Positions 17,641 through 27,064 of a stretch of DNA of 64,000 bases are shown one piece after another. How positions within the stretch are numbered: position 1 is the stretch's first letter; each line of letters begins with the position of its first letter. A model generated the notes under the pieces. The model did not search any database. It was given only the letters and a program-made list of their open reading frames with translations, and was not told the origin of the DNA. Position numbers and translations under genes: made by a program. Source of the DNA: Bifidobacterium biavatii DSM 23969 (lineage in GTDB: Bacteria; Actinomycetota; Actinomycetes; Actinomycetales; Bifidobacteriaceae); contig NZ_JGYN01000004.1 in the NCBI RefSeq assembly GCF_000741165.1, positions 186,001 to 250,000 of the forward strand, in the 5' to 3' direction.

Positions 17641-19041
17641 ATGGTATTCATCGGTCGCACCAAGGAGCTGCAGTTCCTCGAAACCTGCTACTCGGACAAC
17701 AAGGCCCAACTGGTCTTCCTGTACGGAAGACGACGGGTCGGGAAAACCGAGACACTGTCCAAGTTCGCCGAAGGCAAGCCATGCGTGTTCTTCGCCGCGC
17801 AACTATCCACCAAAGAAGCACAGCTGGCGTCCTTCTCCCGACAAATGTTCGAGGCTGGCGCCCCAGCCGGACGATACGTATCTCAATATGAAGACTGGCA
17901 GAGCGCCCTGCGCGACATCAGTTCGTTGCCAACTGACGGCAAACGTAAGCTGCTCATCTTCGACGAGTTTCCATATCTGGTCAAATCGGACCCATCGCTG
18001 CCGTCCGTACTGCAGAATCTATGGGATCACGAGCTGCGCCATGAAAATGTTATGATTGTGATCTGCGGCAGCGCAATGAGCTTTATCGAGAAGGAACTGC
18101 TTTCCGAAAAGGCGCCGCTGTACGGACGAGCTACCGGCATTCTCAAACTGCAGCCCATGTCATACCGCGAAGCAGCTGAATTCCTGCCCGGATACGATGC
18201 AGAGGATCGAATCCTTGCGTACGCGATATTGGGCGGAATCCCTCACTATCTTACGCAGTTCGATCCAGATAAGAGCCTGGAGGAAAACGTCAAACAACGA
18301 ATTCTCACCAAAGGGTCAGTACTGTACAGCGAAACGGAATTTCTCATGCGACAGGAATTCCGTGAAACCAGCATATACAACACGATCATCCAAGCAGTTG
18401 CCCTCGGCGCGACGCAATTAAGCGACATCGCCAATCGAACCATGCTCACCCCCCAAAAGACCAGCGTGTACATCGCCAATCTGATTGAAGTAGGCATTCT
18501 GGAACGTGAGTTCCCAGTCGGTTCGAAAATCGTCGAACGGTCCAAAGGAATGCGGGGACTCTATCAGGTGAGCGACAATTTCTTCCGGTTCTGGTATGCG
18601 TTCGTTTTCCCCAGTATCTCCGATCTCGAGATCGGCGATACTGACGGCGTCTGGGAACACGACATCGAACCCTTACTCCACGATTTCGCAGCCACCCCGT
18701 TCGAACGCATATGCACGGCATGGCTACGACAGGAAAGCATCACCGGCCAGCTTCCATTCCGCGCCGGCGATATCGGACGCTGGTGGGATAACCGTGACGA
18801 GATCGACGTGATCGCCACAAGTCGAACAAGTAAACAGATGATTCTCGGCGAATGCAAGTTCCGCAGCAAACAGGTTGACAACACCGTACTACGGTCTTTG
18901 CAGGTCAAAGGAGCGAAATTCGGAACGATGCAGACCTACTATTACTTGTTTGCCCTAGCCGGATTCACTGATGCATTGAAACGAACAGCAAAGACGGAAG
19001 ACGACGTGAGACTGATATCAGCTACACAACTCTTTGAATAA
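17641..19041 (+). CDS. AAA ATPase with DUF234 nuclease-like C-terminus
   Basis: 466 aa. P-loop FLYGRRRVGKTE near residue 30, Walker B LLIFDEFPYL near 105, sensor region VIVICGSAMSFIE. The middle holds a winged-helix region with RTMLTPQKTSVYIANLIEVG. The C-terminal DUF234 part has WWDNRDEIDVI and GECKFRSK, which matches a D-ExK nuclease-like core. This family is common in archaea and in patchily distributed bacterial loci; its cellular role is not established. It stands alone between relics, behind a palindromic promoter, suggesting an acquired self-regulated gene. Confidence 0.85.
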   Translation: MVFIGRTKELQFLETCYSDNKAQLVFLYGRRRVGKTETLSKFAEGKPCVFFAAQLSTKEAQLASFSRQMFEAGAPAGRYVSQYEDWQSALRDISSLPTDGKRKLLIFDEFPYLVKSDPSLPSVLQNLWDHELRHENVMIVICGSAMSFIEKELLSEKAPLYGRATGILKLQPMSYREAAEFLPGYDAEDRILAYAILGGIPHYLTQFDPDKSLEENVKQRILTKGSVLYSETEFLMRQEFRETSIYNTIIQAVALGATQLSDIANRTMLTPQKTSVYIANLIEVGILEREFPVGSKIVERSKGMRGLYQVSDNFFRFWYAFVFPSISDLEIGDTDGVWEHDIEPLLHDFAATPFERICTAWLRQESITGQLPFRAGDIGRWWDNRDEIDVIATSRTSKQMILGECKFRSKQVDNTVLRSLQVKGAKFGTMQTYYYLFALAGFTDALKRTAKTEDDVRLISATQLFE

Positions 19042-19082
19042 AGATGAGACACAAATCAAATCCGACTCATGCAGACCAGAGT

Positions 19083-19106
19083 TTGGGGCCGACATTACGA
19101 CCCCAA
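19083..19106 (+). terminator. Hairpin after the DUF234 ATPase gene
   Basis: TTGGGG and CCCCAA arms with a CG pair inside enclose a short loop about 40 bp after the stop. There is no T-run, so it is a weak terminator call. Confidence 0.35.
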
Positions 19107-19108
19107 TC

Positions 19109-19410
19109 TCATATACACCATGCCCCGTCACCGCACGCCCAGCATCGGGCACTGGGCGTCGTTCCACGGACACACTCTGCGGTAGGACAGCCGCCTATAG
19201 TCATCGGAGACGCTCCGTCCGACCAGACCATGCGCGAGCAGTAGTCCAGATCGATGATTCTCGCCAGACAGGAGACGGTCACCCGTTTCACGCCATGCTG
19301 CTTGAACATGACGAAAGCCAACTCGACGATGCCACCCGACGTCCACATATCGTCGATGAGCAGAATATGTCGGCTCTCTCATCCTCAGCATAGAGCACGG
19401 CCAACTCACC
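19109..19410 (-). pseudogene. Frameshifted phosphoribosyltransferase-like relic
   Basis: The minus strand reads HILLIDDMWTSGGIVELAF, the PRPP-binding loop pattern of phosphoribosyltransferases, then continues for about 75 residues. Immediately upstream the frame is closed by a stop, while plausible preceding residues (GELAVLYAEDERAD) appear in another frame, so a frameshift separates them. Only the C-terminal portion survives. Comparable PRTase-like domains occur beside DNA helicases and in competence proteins, but the parent gene cannot be named. Confidence 0.5.
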
Positions 19411-19417
19411 ACAAAAC

Positions 19418-19458
19418 AATTTGGGGACAGACCGTCATATCCGGTCTGTCCCCAAATT
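19418..19458 (-). terminator. Terminator of ileS
   Basis: A 16-bp perfect stem (AATTTGGGGACAGACC and its complement) with a 9-nt loop, 54 bp beyond the ileS stop. Read on the minus strand it is followed by GTTTTGTG. The stem could also serve the opposite strand. Confidence 0.65.
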
Positions 19459-19512
19459 CGGTCACTGCGCGCTACGAACCTACGAGCAGCACACGTTCAC
19501 GACTCGGCTGTC

Positions 19513-22500
19513 TCACGCCTTGGCGACGCTCACGCCCAGCTCCTTGGCGTCCGCGTCAGCCACGATCTCGACGCCGGCTTCGGCGAGGGTTTCGCGGGCG
19601 ATGAGGTCGCGGAACTGTTCGGCCTTCGGCGCGTCGACTGCCGGCACGGTCAGCTTGAGGCTGATGCGGTCGGCGATGTCGAGGCCGGCGTCCTTGCGGG
19701 CGTCCTGCACGGCGCGGATCGCGTCGCGCGCGTAGCCTTCGGCGATCAGATCGTCGTCGAGCGCGGTGTCGAGGATCACGAAGCCGCCGGTCGGCAGCGC
19801 CGCGGAGACGGACGACGCGGCTTCGGCGGCGTTCTCCTCCTCCACGCGGTTGATCAGCTCGTACTCGCCGGCTTCCAGCGCGACTTCGCCGTTGGGCGTC
19901 TCGACCACCGGAGCGCCGGTGGCAGCGTCGACGTGCCAGGCACCAGTCTTGGACGCCTTGATCGCGAACTGGACCTGCTTGCCGAGACGCGGACCGGCCG
20001 CACGGGCGTTCACCTTGAGCTGGTGGACGATCCTGAGGCCCTTGGAGCCGGCGTCCTCCATCGTGCAGAACTCGATGTCCTTCACGTTCAGCTCGGACTT
20101 GAGGATCTCGGTGTACGCCTCGACATCGGCCACGTCCTCAACCACGACGGTGAGCTTGGCGAGCGGCTGGCGCACGCGGATCTGCTCCGCCTTGCGCAGC
20201 GAGAGCGTGCCGGAGACGACCTCACGCACCTTCTCCATCGCGTTGACAAGCTTCGGATCGTCGGCCAGCACGCGGCCGAGTTCGGTCGCCTCGCCGGTCT
20301 TCTCGTCCGCAAGGAACGGCCAGTCGGCCAGATGCACCGACTCGCCGCCGGTCAGGCCGCGCCACACGGATTCGGCTTCCATCGGGGCGAGCGGGGCGAG
20401 CACGCGCATGAACACCTCGAGCACGGTGTACAGCGTGTTGAACGCGTTCGCGTCCTCGTTCCAGAAGCGGTCGCGGGTGTTGCGGATGTACCAGTTGGTG
20501 AGCACGTCGATGAAGTCGGCGGCCGCGTCGCAGGCGTCGGAGATCGCGAACTCGTCGAGCGACTTCTGGACCTTCTCGACCAGTCGGCGGGTGCGGGCCA
20601 GCAGGTAGCGGTCCATCTCCGGCAGGCCGGCCACCTCATCGGCACGCAGCGCGCGGGCGTCGAAGCCGGCGCCCTTGTTGGCCGCGTTGGCGTACAGCGT
20701 GAAGAAGTAGTAGGAGCTCCACACCGGCAGCATGACCTGGCGGACCGTGTCGCGGATGCCTTCGGCGGTGACGATGAGGTTGCCGCCGCGCAGGATCGGC
20801 GAGCTCATGAGGAACCAGCGCATCGCGTCGGAACCGTACTTGTCGAACACGCCGTTGACGTCCGGGTAGTTACGCAGGTGCTTGGACATCTTCTGGCCGT
20901 CGGAGCCGAGCACGATGCCGTGGCAGATCACGTTCTTGAACGCCGGACGGTCGAACAGGGCGGTCGCCATGACGTGCAGCAGGTAGAACCAGCCGCGGGT
21001 CTGGCCGATGTATTCGACGATGTAGTCAGCCGGGAAGTGCTGTTCGAACTTCTCCTTGTTCTCGAACGGGTAGTGGAACTGCGCGAACGACATCGAACCG
21101 GACTCGAACCAGCAGTCGAGCACGTCGGTGATGCGGTGCATGTGGCTCTTGCCGGTCGGGTCGTCCGGGTTCGGGCGGGTCAGGTTGTCGATCCACGGAC
21201 GGTGCATGTTGATGTTGCCGTCCTTGTCGCGCGGATAGTCGCCGAAGTCGTTCTTCAGCTCTTCGAGCGAGCCGTACACGTCCACACGCGGGTACTTCGG
21301 GTCGTCGCTCACCCACACCGGGATCGGGGAACCCCAGAATCGGTTACGGGAGATCGACCAGTCGCGCGCGTTGGCGAGCCACTTGCCGAACTGGCCATCC
21401 TTGACGTTCTCCGGGATCCAGTTGATCTGCTGGTTGAGCTCGAGCAGACGCGGCTTGATCTTGGTGACGGAGACGAACCAGGAGCTGACCGGCTTGTAGA
21501 TCAGCGGCGTGGCGCAGCGCCAGCAGTGCGGATAGGAGTGCACGTAGCTCTTCTCCTGGAAGAGGATCGCGCGCTTGTCCTCGTCGATCTGGGCGAGCGG
21601 GCCGTCGCCGGCGCGCAGGTTACGCAGGATCGGCAGGTTGGCGTCGAACACGAACAGGCCCTCGTAGTCCGGGCACTGCGACGTGAAGTTGCAGCCGTTG
21701 TCGAGCACGTCGGTGCTTTTGATGCCCTTGGCGTTGAGCGTGTTCATATCGTCTTCGCCGTAAGGGGCCTGGTGCACGAGGCCGGTGCCCTCGACGGTGT
21801 CGACGTAGTCAGCGGTGAAGATCGTGTAGCCGTTCGGGCCGGGCACGTTGCCTTCGGTCTCGGCCTTTTCGCCCGCGAAGTACGGGAAGACGGGCCAGTA
21901 GCGGCGGCCGGCCAGCTCGGAGCCCTTGAGCTCACGCACGACCGTGTAGTTCTCGCCGAGTTCCTTGGTGTAGTGCGGCAGCAGGTCCTTGCCGAGGTAG
22001 AACTTCTTGCCGGCGAACTTGCCTTCGGTCGGCTCGACCTCGACGTAGTCGATGTCCGCACCGACGACGATCGCGAAGTTGGTCGGGACGGTCCACGGCG
22101 TGGTGGTCCAGAACACGGCATAGGCGTCCTCATCGCGCATCTTGACGGCGACGGAGACGGTGGTGTCCTGACGGTCCTGGTACACGTCGGCGTCCATGCG
22201 CAGCTCGTGCGCGGACAGCGGCGTCTGGTCCTTCGGGCAGTACGGCAGCACGCGGTAGCCCTGATAAGCGAGGCCCTTCTCGTACAGCTGCTTGAACGCC
22301 CACATCACGGACTCCATGTACGGGATGTTGAGCGTCTTGTAGCCGTGCTCGAAGTCGACCCAGCGGGCCTGACGGTGCACGTAGTCCTGCCATTCGCGCG
22401 TGTACTTAAGCACGGAAGCGCGGCAGGCGTCGTTGAACTTGTCGATGCCCATTTCTTCGATCTGGGCGACCGAGTCGATGCCGAGCTCCTTCTGCGCCTC

Positions 22501-22845
22501 GAGCTCGGCGGGCAGGCCGTGCGTGTCCCAGCCGAACACGCGGTTGACCTTGTGGCCCTTCATGGTCTGGTAGCGCGGGATCACGTCCTTCGCGTAGCCG
22601 GTCAGCAGGTGGCCGTAGTGCGGCAGGCCGTTCGCGAACGGCGGGCCGTCGAAGAACACGAACTCGTTCTGGCTGTGATCACCGGAGGGGCGGCGCTCGA
22701 CCGACTTCTGGAACGTGTCGTCCTTGTCCCAGTAGTCGAGGACGGTCTCCTCCATGTGCGGGAAGCTCGGGTTCGGCGCAACGGATGCGGTTTCGCCGCC
22801 TTCGTTCGCCTTGGGATACACATGATTGGTGGTTTCGCTCACCAT
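19513..22845 (-). CDS. ileS: Isoleucyl-tRNA synthetase
   Basis: Charges tRNA-Ile in the cytosol; 1110 aa, the long eukaryote-like IleS class. Class I signatures: HYGH at residues 76-79 and KMSKH near 650. The editing domain lies between, and anticodon-binding and C-terminal domains follow. This IleS class is known for low mupirocin sensitivity, in line with the natural resistance of bifidobacteria. ATG 22845 is preferred because GAGGAG sits just upstream; a TTG at 22860 is in frame but precedes that ribosome site. The gene is preceded by a T-box leader and followed by a hairpin. Long open frames on the other strand are antisense shadows. Confidence 0.97.
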   Translation of the reverse strand: MVSETTNHVYPKANEGGETASVAPNPSFPHMEETVLDYWDKDDTFQKSVERRPSGDHSQNEFVFFDGPPFANGLPHYGHLLTGYAKDVIPRYQTMKGHKVNRVFGWDTHGLPAELEAQKELGIDSVAQIEEMGIDKFNDACRASVLKYTREWQDYVHRQARWVDFEHGYKTLNIPYMESVMWAFKQLYEKGLAYQGYRVLPYCPKDQTPLSAHELRMDADVYQDRQDTTVSVAVKMRDEDAYAVFWTTTPWTVPTNFAIVVGADIDYVEVEPTEGKFAGKKFYLGKDLLPHYTKELGENYTVVRELKGSELAGRRYWPVFPYFAGEKAETEGNVPGPNGYTIFTADYVDTVEGTGLVHQAPYGEDDMNTLNAKGIKSTDVLDNGCNFTSQCPDYEGLFVFDANLPILRNLRAGDGPLAQIDEDKRAILFQEKSYVHSYPHCWRCATPLIYKPVSSWFVSVTKIKPRLLELNQQINWIPENVKDGQFGKWLANARDWSISRNRFWGSPIPVWVSDDPKYPRVDVYGSLEELKNDFGDYPRDKDGNINMHRPWIDNLTRPNPDDPTGKSHMHRITDVLDCWFESGSMSFAQFHYPFENKEKFEQHFPADYIVEYIGQTRGWFYLLHVMATALFDRPAFKNVICHGIVLGSDGQKMSKHLRNYPDVNGVFDKYGSDAMRWFLMSSPILRGGNLIVTAEGIRDTVRQVMLPVWSSYYFFTLYANAANKGAGFDARALRADEVAGLPEMDRYLLARTRRLVEKVQKSLDEFAISDACDAAADFIDVLTNWYIRNTRDRFWNEDANAFNTLYTVLEVFMRVLAPLAPMEAESVWRGLTGGESVHLADWPFLADEKTGEATELGRVLADDPKLVNAMEKVREVVSGTLSLRKAEQIRVRQPLAKLTVVVEDVADVEAYTEILKSELNVKDIEFCTMEDAGSKGLRIVHQLKVNARAAGPRLGKQVQFAIKASKTGAWHVDAATGAPVVETPNGEVALEAGEYELINRVEEENAAEAASSVSAALPTGGFVILDTALDDDLIAEGYARDAIRAVQDARKDAGLDIADRISLKLTVPAVDAPKAEQFRDLIARETLAEAGVEIVADADAKELGVSVAKA

Positions 22846-22949
22846 GGTTCTCCTCGTCAATGTGTTGCTCTGTCCTACAGGACTGACATGTGACGTGCCA
22901 TGCGCGAGCCTCGCGGCCGGGCATGACGGTCAGTGTCATTCCTGCCTAC

Positions 22950-23165
22950 GAGGACGATGACCGGTCGGCTCGGCCCTGTGGCCGTCCGCCCGTCACCGCG
23001 GTACCACCTCGCTTGTCATCGCTCGCCCGGACAGACCCGCGCAAACGCGACCGCTTGAGTTTCGGCTGTGTCGGGCCGATCCCGTCGGTTCTACTGAGCG
23101 CGCGCCATGCCGGCCCGCGCCGTTCTTCCGAAGACTCCCCGCTGATAACGGATCATTGCCTTACA
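22950..23165 (-). promoter_or_regulatory. T-box riboswitch leader of ileS
   Basis: On the minus strand the T-box core AGGTGGTACCGCGG lies at 23009-22996. Upstream are the conserved actinobacterial pieces GGGGAGTC, GGAAGAACGG and AGTAGAACCGACGG. A specifier codon ATC (Ile) is seen in GTTATCAGCGG at 23146-23144. The element senses uncharged tRNA-Ile; in actinomycetes ileS T-boxes mostly act on translation initiation. There is no obvious T-run terminator before the start, consistent with that. Exact ends are estimated. Confidence 0.88.
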
Positions 23166-23298
23166 ACGCGGCTCATCGTAGCACGTCGTGAGGTCAACGC
23201 GCGGGGTACGGCAGCAACGCGCCGTCGGCGGACTCCATGCCGCAATCGATGCACATTCGGCATACCATGAATCATACGTATCGGAGGAAGGAGCGGTC
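23166..23298. other. Divergent intergenic region, ileS leader versus McrBC-like module
   Basis: About 130 bp that must contain the promoters of the ileS leader (leftward) and of the restriction module (rightward). A TTGACC hexamer is visible on the minus strand near 23195-23190 but without a well-spaced -10. No gene seen. Confidence 0.4.
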
Positions 23299-23466
23299 AT
23301 GAGCAGCGCAACGCAAGCCGTCCCACGATCCATCATGCCGAACCGCAGTCGGGGCAATGCGGACATACTGCGCGACGGCAAGATGACCGGGACTTGGGAT
23401 CTGCAACGAATCCTTCTCCGTGGAACAGCATCGGCATCTCATGCAGCTTGGAGGACAGCATCATGA
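23299..23466 (+). CDS. Small ORF coupled to the McrB-like gene (hypothetical)
   Basis: 55 codons starting at ATG 23299 behind a strong GGAGGAAGGAG ribosome site and ending in a 4-bp ATGA overlap with the McrB-like gene. The product is basic, has no membrane segment or recognised motif, and contains MTGTWDLQRIL. It may be a leader peptide that couples translation, a small partner protein, or the damaged start of a longer gene. The ribosome site and overlap are the only support. Confidence 0.4.
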   Translation: MSSATQAVPRSIMPNRSRGNADILRDGKMTGTWDLQRILLRGTASASHAAWRTAS

Positions 23467-25454
23467 CCGAATCCTTATTACAGTCATTGCGCGAGTACCA
23501 TGACTATCTGGAAAACGGCAAGGACATCAAAAAGACACCGTCAAAGGGCGATCCCGACTACAACGTGCTGATCGCGCCGATGGTGCCCCTCCAAGTGAAC
23601 ATCAGTCAGGCCGTGCTGCGGATTCTGGACGAACGTCATATCGATCGCAACGCGTACGGCATCGTTTCCGCACCGAAACAATCCGGCCCCAGCAAGGGAC
23701 GGGAATCGTTCTCCTGCAACAGTTCGGCCAATCTGCCCGACTGCTCCTGGATCTCCTTCAACGGGCGAATGTCGAAATGCGACATCTGCGTGGTGTACCT
23801 GTTCCCCCGCTGGGAAGACAAGGACTCCCGCACAATAGCCCGCCGCTTCTGCCTGACGCTCAACATGTCCAACCGATCCTACGGACAGGACATCTCCGAC
23901 GACATTCTTGAACAACGTTCACTATTCATCGCCAAGCAGTGCAGGCAGCTTCTGCACGACGATATGACGGGACACGATATCCCGCCAGTGCACTCGTTCA
24001 TCTCCGGAGATTCGTTCGCCGGCGACTACGGTCCCTACACCGCGTCTAACATCCTTGCCAAGGAGTACGAGTGGAACAACATGCCGACCGACGAACAGCT
24101 ATCCGCTGACGTCATCAGCCTGATCACCTACTACCATCAACTGCAGGATTATCTGGGCGACGACGGATTCGGCAAGCTCGCAGAGGAGAGCCGGCTGCGC
24201 TATCCCGGATCCGGCGAGCACTCAACCACGCCGGACGCCCTGAATGACGCTGGTATGGAAGAGGAGGATCCCGAAGACGGTGAAATCCTGCCCCCGGACT
24301 CGTCCGATCCGTACCTTCGAGCATGGAACCTGTGCTGCTTCGGCGCTCCGGGAACCGGCAAGAGTTATCGGATCAAAACCCTATTCGATCCGAGCCGGCA
24401 TGCGCCGAACACCGTCAACCCGTTTTCCGCCGACCGATTGGAACGCGTAACCTTCTATGCGGACTACATGCACGCGCAGTTCGTCGGATCATACAAACCG
24501 CATATGGTCAACGGCGACATCGCGTACGCGTTCCGACCGGGCCCCTTCACCCGCATGCTCGTCAACGCGCTCAATCATCCGAACCAGCGTTACGTGCTGG
24601 TCATCGAGGAGCTGAACCGTGCGGATGCGGCCTCCGTATTCGGCGACCTGTTCCAACTGCTGGATCGTGGCAAGGAAGGTGTCAGCGAATATCCCATTGC
24701 CGTCAGCGAGGATCTCAAGGACTATCTGGAGAATCAGCTGACAGAGGATGGCAAGACGCAGCTGAGCAGGCTCATCGCCGCCGTGAACCAGACGACGCCC
24801 GCTTCGGATCACGTGTGCGATCGCATCGTCATTCCCTCCAACATGTACATTTGGGCGACCATGAATTCAGCAGACCAAGGCGTCTTTCCACTGGACACGG
24901 CGTTCAAGCGGCGCTGGGACTTCGAATACGTCGGCATCGACGACGGACAGCAGCGATTGGCCGATCAGGAATGGAACAGGCAACGCAGGCACATCAACAA
25001 GCTGCTGCTCAAATCCGGAGTGAACGAGGACAAGCAGCTCGGCCCATTCTTCCTCGGCGATCCAGATCTCGTCCGCAGTGACGGAAACCAACGGGACCGC
25101 TTCGACAAGGCCATGATGAACAAGGTCATCATGTACCTGTTCGAAGACGCCGCACGATATCGTCGCGACAGCGTGTTCGATCTCACCCGGATCGCGCAGG
25201 CGAACGGAATCCGCTACACCCTCACCGGCCAGACCGTCTCGCTGCACATGCTGTTCAAGGGCTGGGAGCGTCTCGGCTACGCCCTGTTCAAGATGGACGA
25301 CGAACCTGCCGACGATGGATCCGAGTTCAATGCCGAACCGCTCGCGGCCGATGCCGACGGCGCCGACACTCCATCCGACATGCCGGCGCCGGCCGAATAC
25401 GATGCCGACTTCCCGATTCGGACCGACGACCATGTCGAAGACGATGTTCTGTAG
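23463..25454 (+). CDS. McrB-like restriction GTPase (AAA+)
   Basis: 663 aa. The N-terminus (about 20-220) resembles the MrcB/DUF3578-type DNA-reading domain (FPRWEDKDSRTIARRFCLTLNM). The AAA+ motor follows: Walker A GAPGTGKS near residue 294, Walker B RYVLVIEELNRADAA, and the McrB-type guanine motif as MNSADQG (usually NTAD). ALEPLDTAFKRRW-like text (FPLDTAFKRRWDF) is also typical. It would load on DNA and drive the endonuclease encoded next. ATG 23463 follows GGAGG. No methyltransferase gene is nearby, so a modification-dependent (type IV) role is likely. Confidence 0.87.
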   Translation: MTESLLQSLREYHDYLENGKDIKKTPSKGDPDYNVLIAPMVPLQVNISQAVLRILDERHIDRNAYGIVSAPKQSGPSKGRESFSCNSSANLPDCSWISFNGRMSKCDICVVYLFPRWEDKDSRTIARRFCLTLNMSNRSYGQDISDDILEQRSLFIAKQCRQLLHDDMTGHDIPPVHSFISGDSFAGDYGPYTASNILAKEYEWNNMPTDEQLSADVISLITYYHQLQDYLGDDGFGKLAEESRLRYPGSGEHSTTPDALNDAGMEEEDPEDGEILPPDSSDPYLRAWNLCCFGAPGTGKSYRIKTLFDPSRHAPNTVNPFSADRLERVTFYADYMHAQFVGSYKPHMVNGDIAYAFRPGPFTRMLVNALNHPNQRYVLVIEELNRADAASVFGDLFQLLDRGKEGVSEYPIAVSEDLKDYLENQLTEDGKTQLSRLIAAVNQTTPASDHVCDRIVIPSNMYIWATMNSADQGVFPLDTAFKRRWDFEYVGIDDGQQRLADQEWNRQRRHINKLLLKSGVNEDKQLGPFFLGDPDLVRSDGNQRDRFDKAMMNKVIMYLFEDAARYRRDSVFDLTRIAQANGIRYTLTGQTVSLHMLFKGWERLGYALFKMDDEPADDGSEFNAEPLAADADGADTPSDMPAPAEYDADFPIRTDDHVEDDVL

Positions 25455-27063
25455 AATTCTCATCGAAAACGTCGTCTATACGTTCGACCAACTGTGGGGA
25501 TCACCATCGCAGGTCGCTGGCAACGACGTCCCCATGGACGACAGGAGGCGAATCGTTCGCCTGCTGCGCAACATGAGCGTCGGACGCAGGAACATGCTGG
25601 CAAAACTGGACGGCAACCGATACCAGTTCCGTTATGTCGGCGTCGTCGCCGTGCATGAGTGCGTGTTCGCCATCCTGCCAAAGTACTACGCGCCGCAATC
25701 GGCAAGTGCGCACGATATCACCATGCAGGAGGCGATTCCCCCGCTGGTCGACGTCCTAGAAGCGATCGAACGGTATGCCAAGGACAACCAGCAGGACAAG
25801 ATACTGTTCAATCCGGTGATGGAGAACGTCGAAGTCGAGCAGAATACGATGGGCCTGTATCGTTCGCTGCTTGAGGACTACGCCGAATACGGCGCCTATA
25901 CGAACACCCGGCAGCTGCACGAGTACAACGGCGACGGCGAAATCGACTGGACGCGCACCATCGCGCGCGTCGCTCCCGTTATGCAGCGTCATCGCCCGGC
26001 GTACATGGAGATGATCACGTCACGGCGCACGCACGAGCAATCCAACGTCATCGCCCGCATCCAACAGGCTATGGTTACGGAAATCAGCAATATCGTCGCA
26101 ACCACCGGCATGAACGCCATCTTCCGTCTGCCGCTCATGAGGCCGTCGACGGAGTCCCTCGCCGATCTGGGTGGCGTCTCCTATCTGATCTCCGTAATCG
26201 AAAAGGAACGATCCGTGCAGTTTGAGACTAGGAAAAAGATGCTTCTGCACAACATGCTGCTCTATCTGAGCAGCAGGAGCCCGGCCGAATGCACCAAGGT
26301 GTTCGCGGAAGGCACCGGATCGTTCAACCTGGTGTGGGAAGGCATCTGCAAGTCGGTGTTCGCCGACGACGGCGCGGACATGCCGCATCCGAGATGGACA
26401 TATCGCACCAGCAGGCGACTGCTTTGGCCGTCCGGCAACTCGGTGCACGACACCGTCAACGGATCGCAGGACGAAAAAGATGCAGGAGACGAATCCGATG
26501 CGCAAGGCACTCGTCTCGATGCGAATGTGCACACACTGATCCCGGACGTCGTGACCAACGTCAACGATACGGAATGCTATATTTTAGACGCGAAATACTA
26601 TGTTCCACGGTATCGAGACGCCGACGGCAACGGCAAAGGCGGCATTGCGGGCGCGCCGGGCATCTCCGACATCATCAAGCAGTACTTTTACATGATGGCC
26701 CTGCAAAACCGGAACGACCATCCCCGAAAGGTACTTGGCAATGCGTTTATCATTCCCGGACGCATCAGTCCCGGGGAACGCGACACCCCCTTCTTCCTGG
26801 CGCAGCGCGGCCATGTGTCGCTCGATTTCATGAAAGACGTTCAGGGAAACCTGCACAGGATTCCGATGTTCGAAATGAATCCCGAGCAGGCGATCCGGCT
26901 GTATATCAGCGGTAATGGCTCCAAACGAAATGCGCTGCACTATCTTCGGCTCATGTTCCCGGAGCCCCGGCACGCAACAGATCCCGCACACACCCTGCGA
27001 TGGAGCGGCATTCCACTCACCGGGACACCCACCGTGGGACTGCCCCTGCACACCCGTCAATGA
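25432..27063 (+). CDS. LlaJI/McrC-like restriction endonuclease subunit
   Basis: About 543 aa, partner of the McrB-like GTPase. The C-terminal third carries the PD-(D/E)xK pattern in CYILDAKYY, followed by PGISDIIKQYFYMMAL and NAFIIPG, the arrangement seen in LlaJI-family endonucleases. It starts inside the preceding gene (ATG 25432, or 25444), overlapping by 11-23 bp, so the two are coupled. LlaJI itself is a type II system with dedicated methylases; the lack of one here points to an McrBC-like system or to methylases elsewhere. Confidence 0.85.
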   Translation: MSKTMFCRILIENVVYTFDQLWGSPSQVAGNDVPMDDRRRIVRLLRNMSVGRRNMLAKLDGNRYQFRYVGVVAVHECVFAILPKYYAPQSASAHDITMQEAIPPLVDVLEAIERYAKDNQQDKILFNPVMENVEVEQNTMGLYRSLLEDYAEYGAYTNTRQLHEYNGDGEIDWTRTIARVAPVMQRHRPAYMEMITSRRTHEQSNVIARIQQAMVTEISNIVATTGMNAIFRLPLMRPSTESLADLGGVSYLISVIEKERSVQFETRKKMLLHNMLLYLSSRSPAECTKVFAEGTGSFNLVWEGICKSVFADDGADMPHPRWTYRTSRRLLWPSGNSVHDTVNGSQDEKDAGDESDAQGTRLDANVHTLIPDVVTNVNDTECYILDAKYYVPRYRDADGNGKGGIAGAPGISDIIKQYFYMMALQNRNDHPRKVLGNAFIIPGRISPGERDTPFFLAQRGHVSLDFMKDVQGNLHRIPMFEMNPEQAIRLYISGNGSKRNALHYLRLMFPEPRHATDPAHTLRWSGIPLTGTPTVGLPLHTRQ

Positions 27064-27064
27064 T

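Noticed and set aside
19418-19458. GGGGACAG stem as a REP element of a tyrosine transposase
   Set aside because: Only one copy was noticed and no transposase gene is present; a terminator explains it.
19933-22893. 986-codon open frame opposite ileS
   Set aside because: Antisense shadow of a conserved GC-rich gene; translation is Val/Glu/His-rich without domains.
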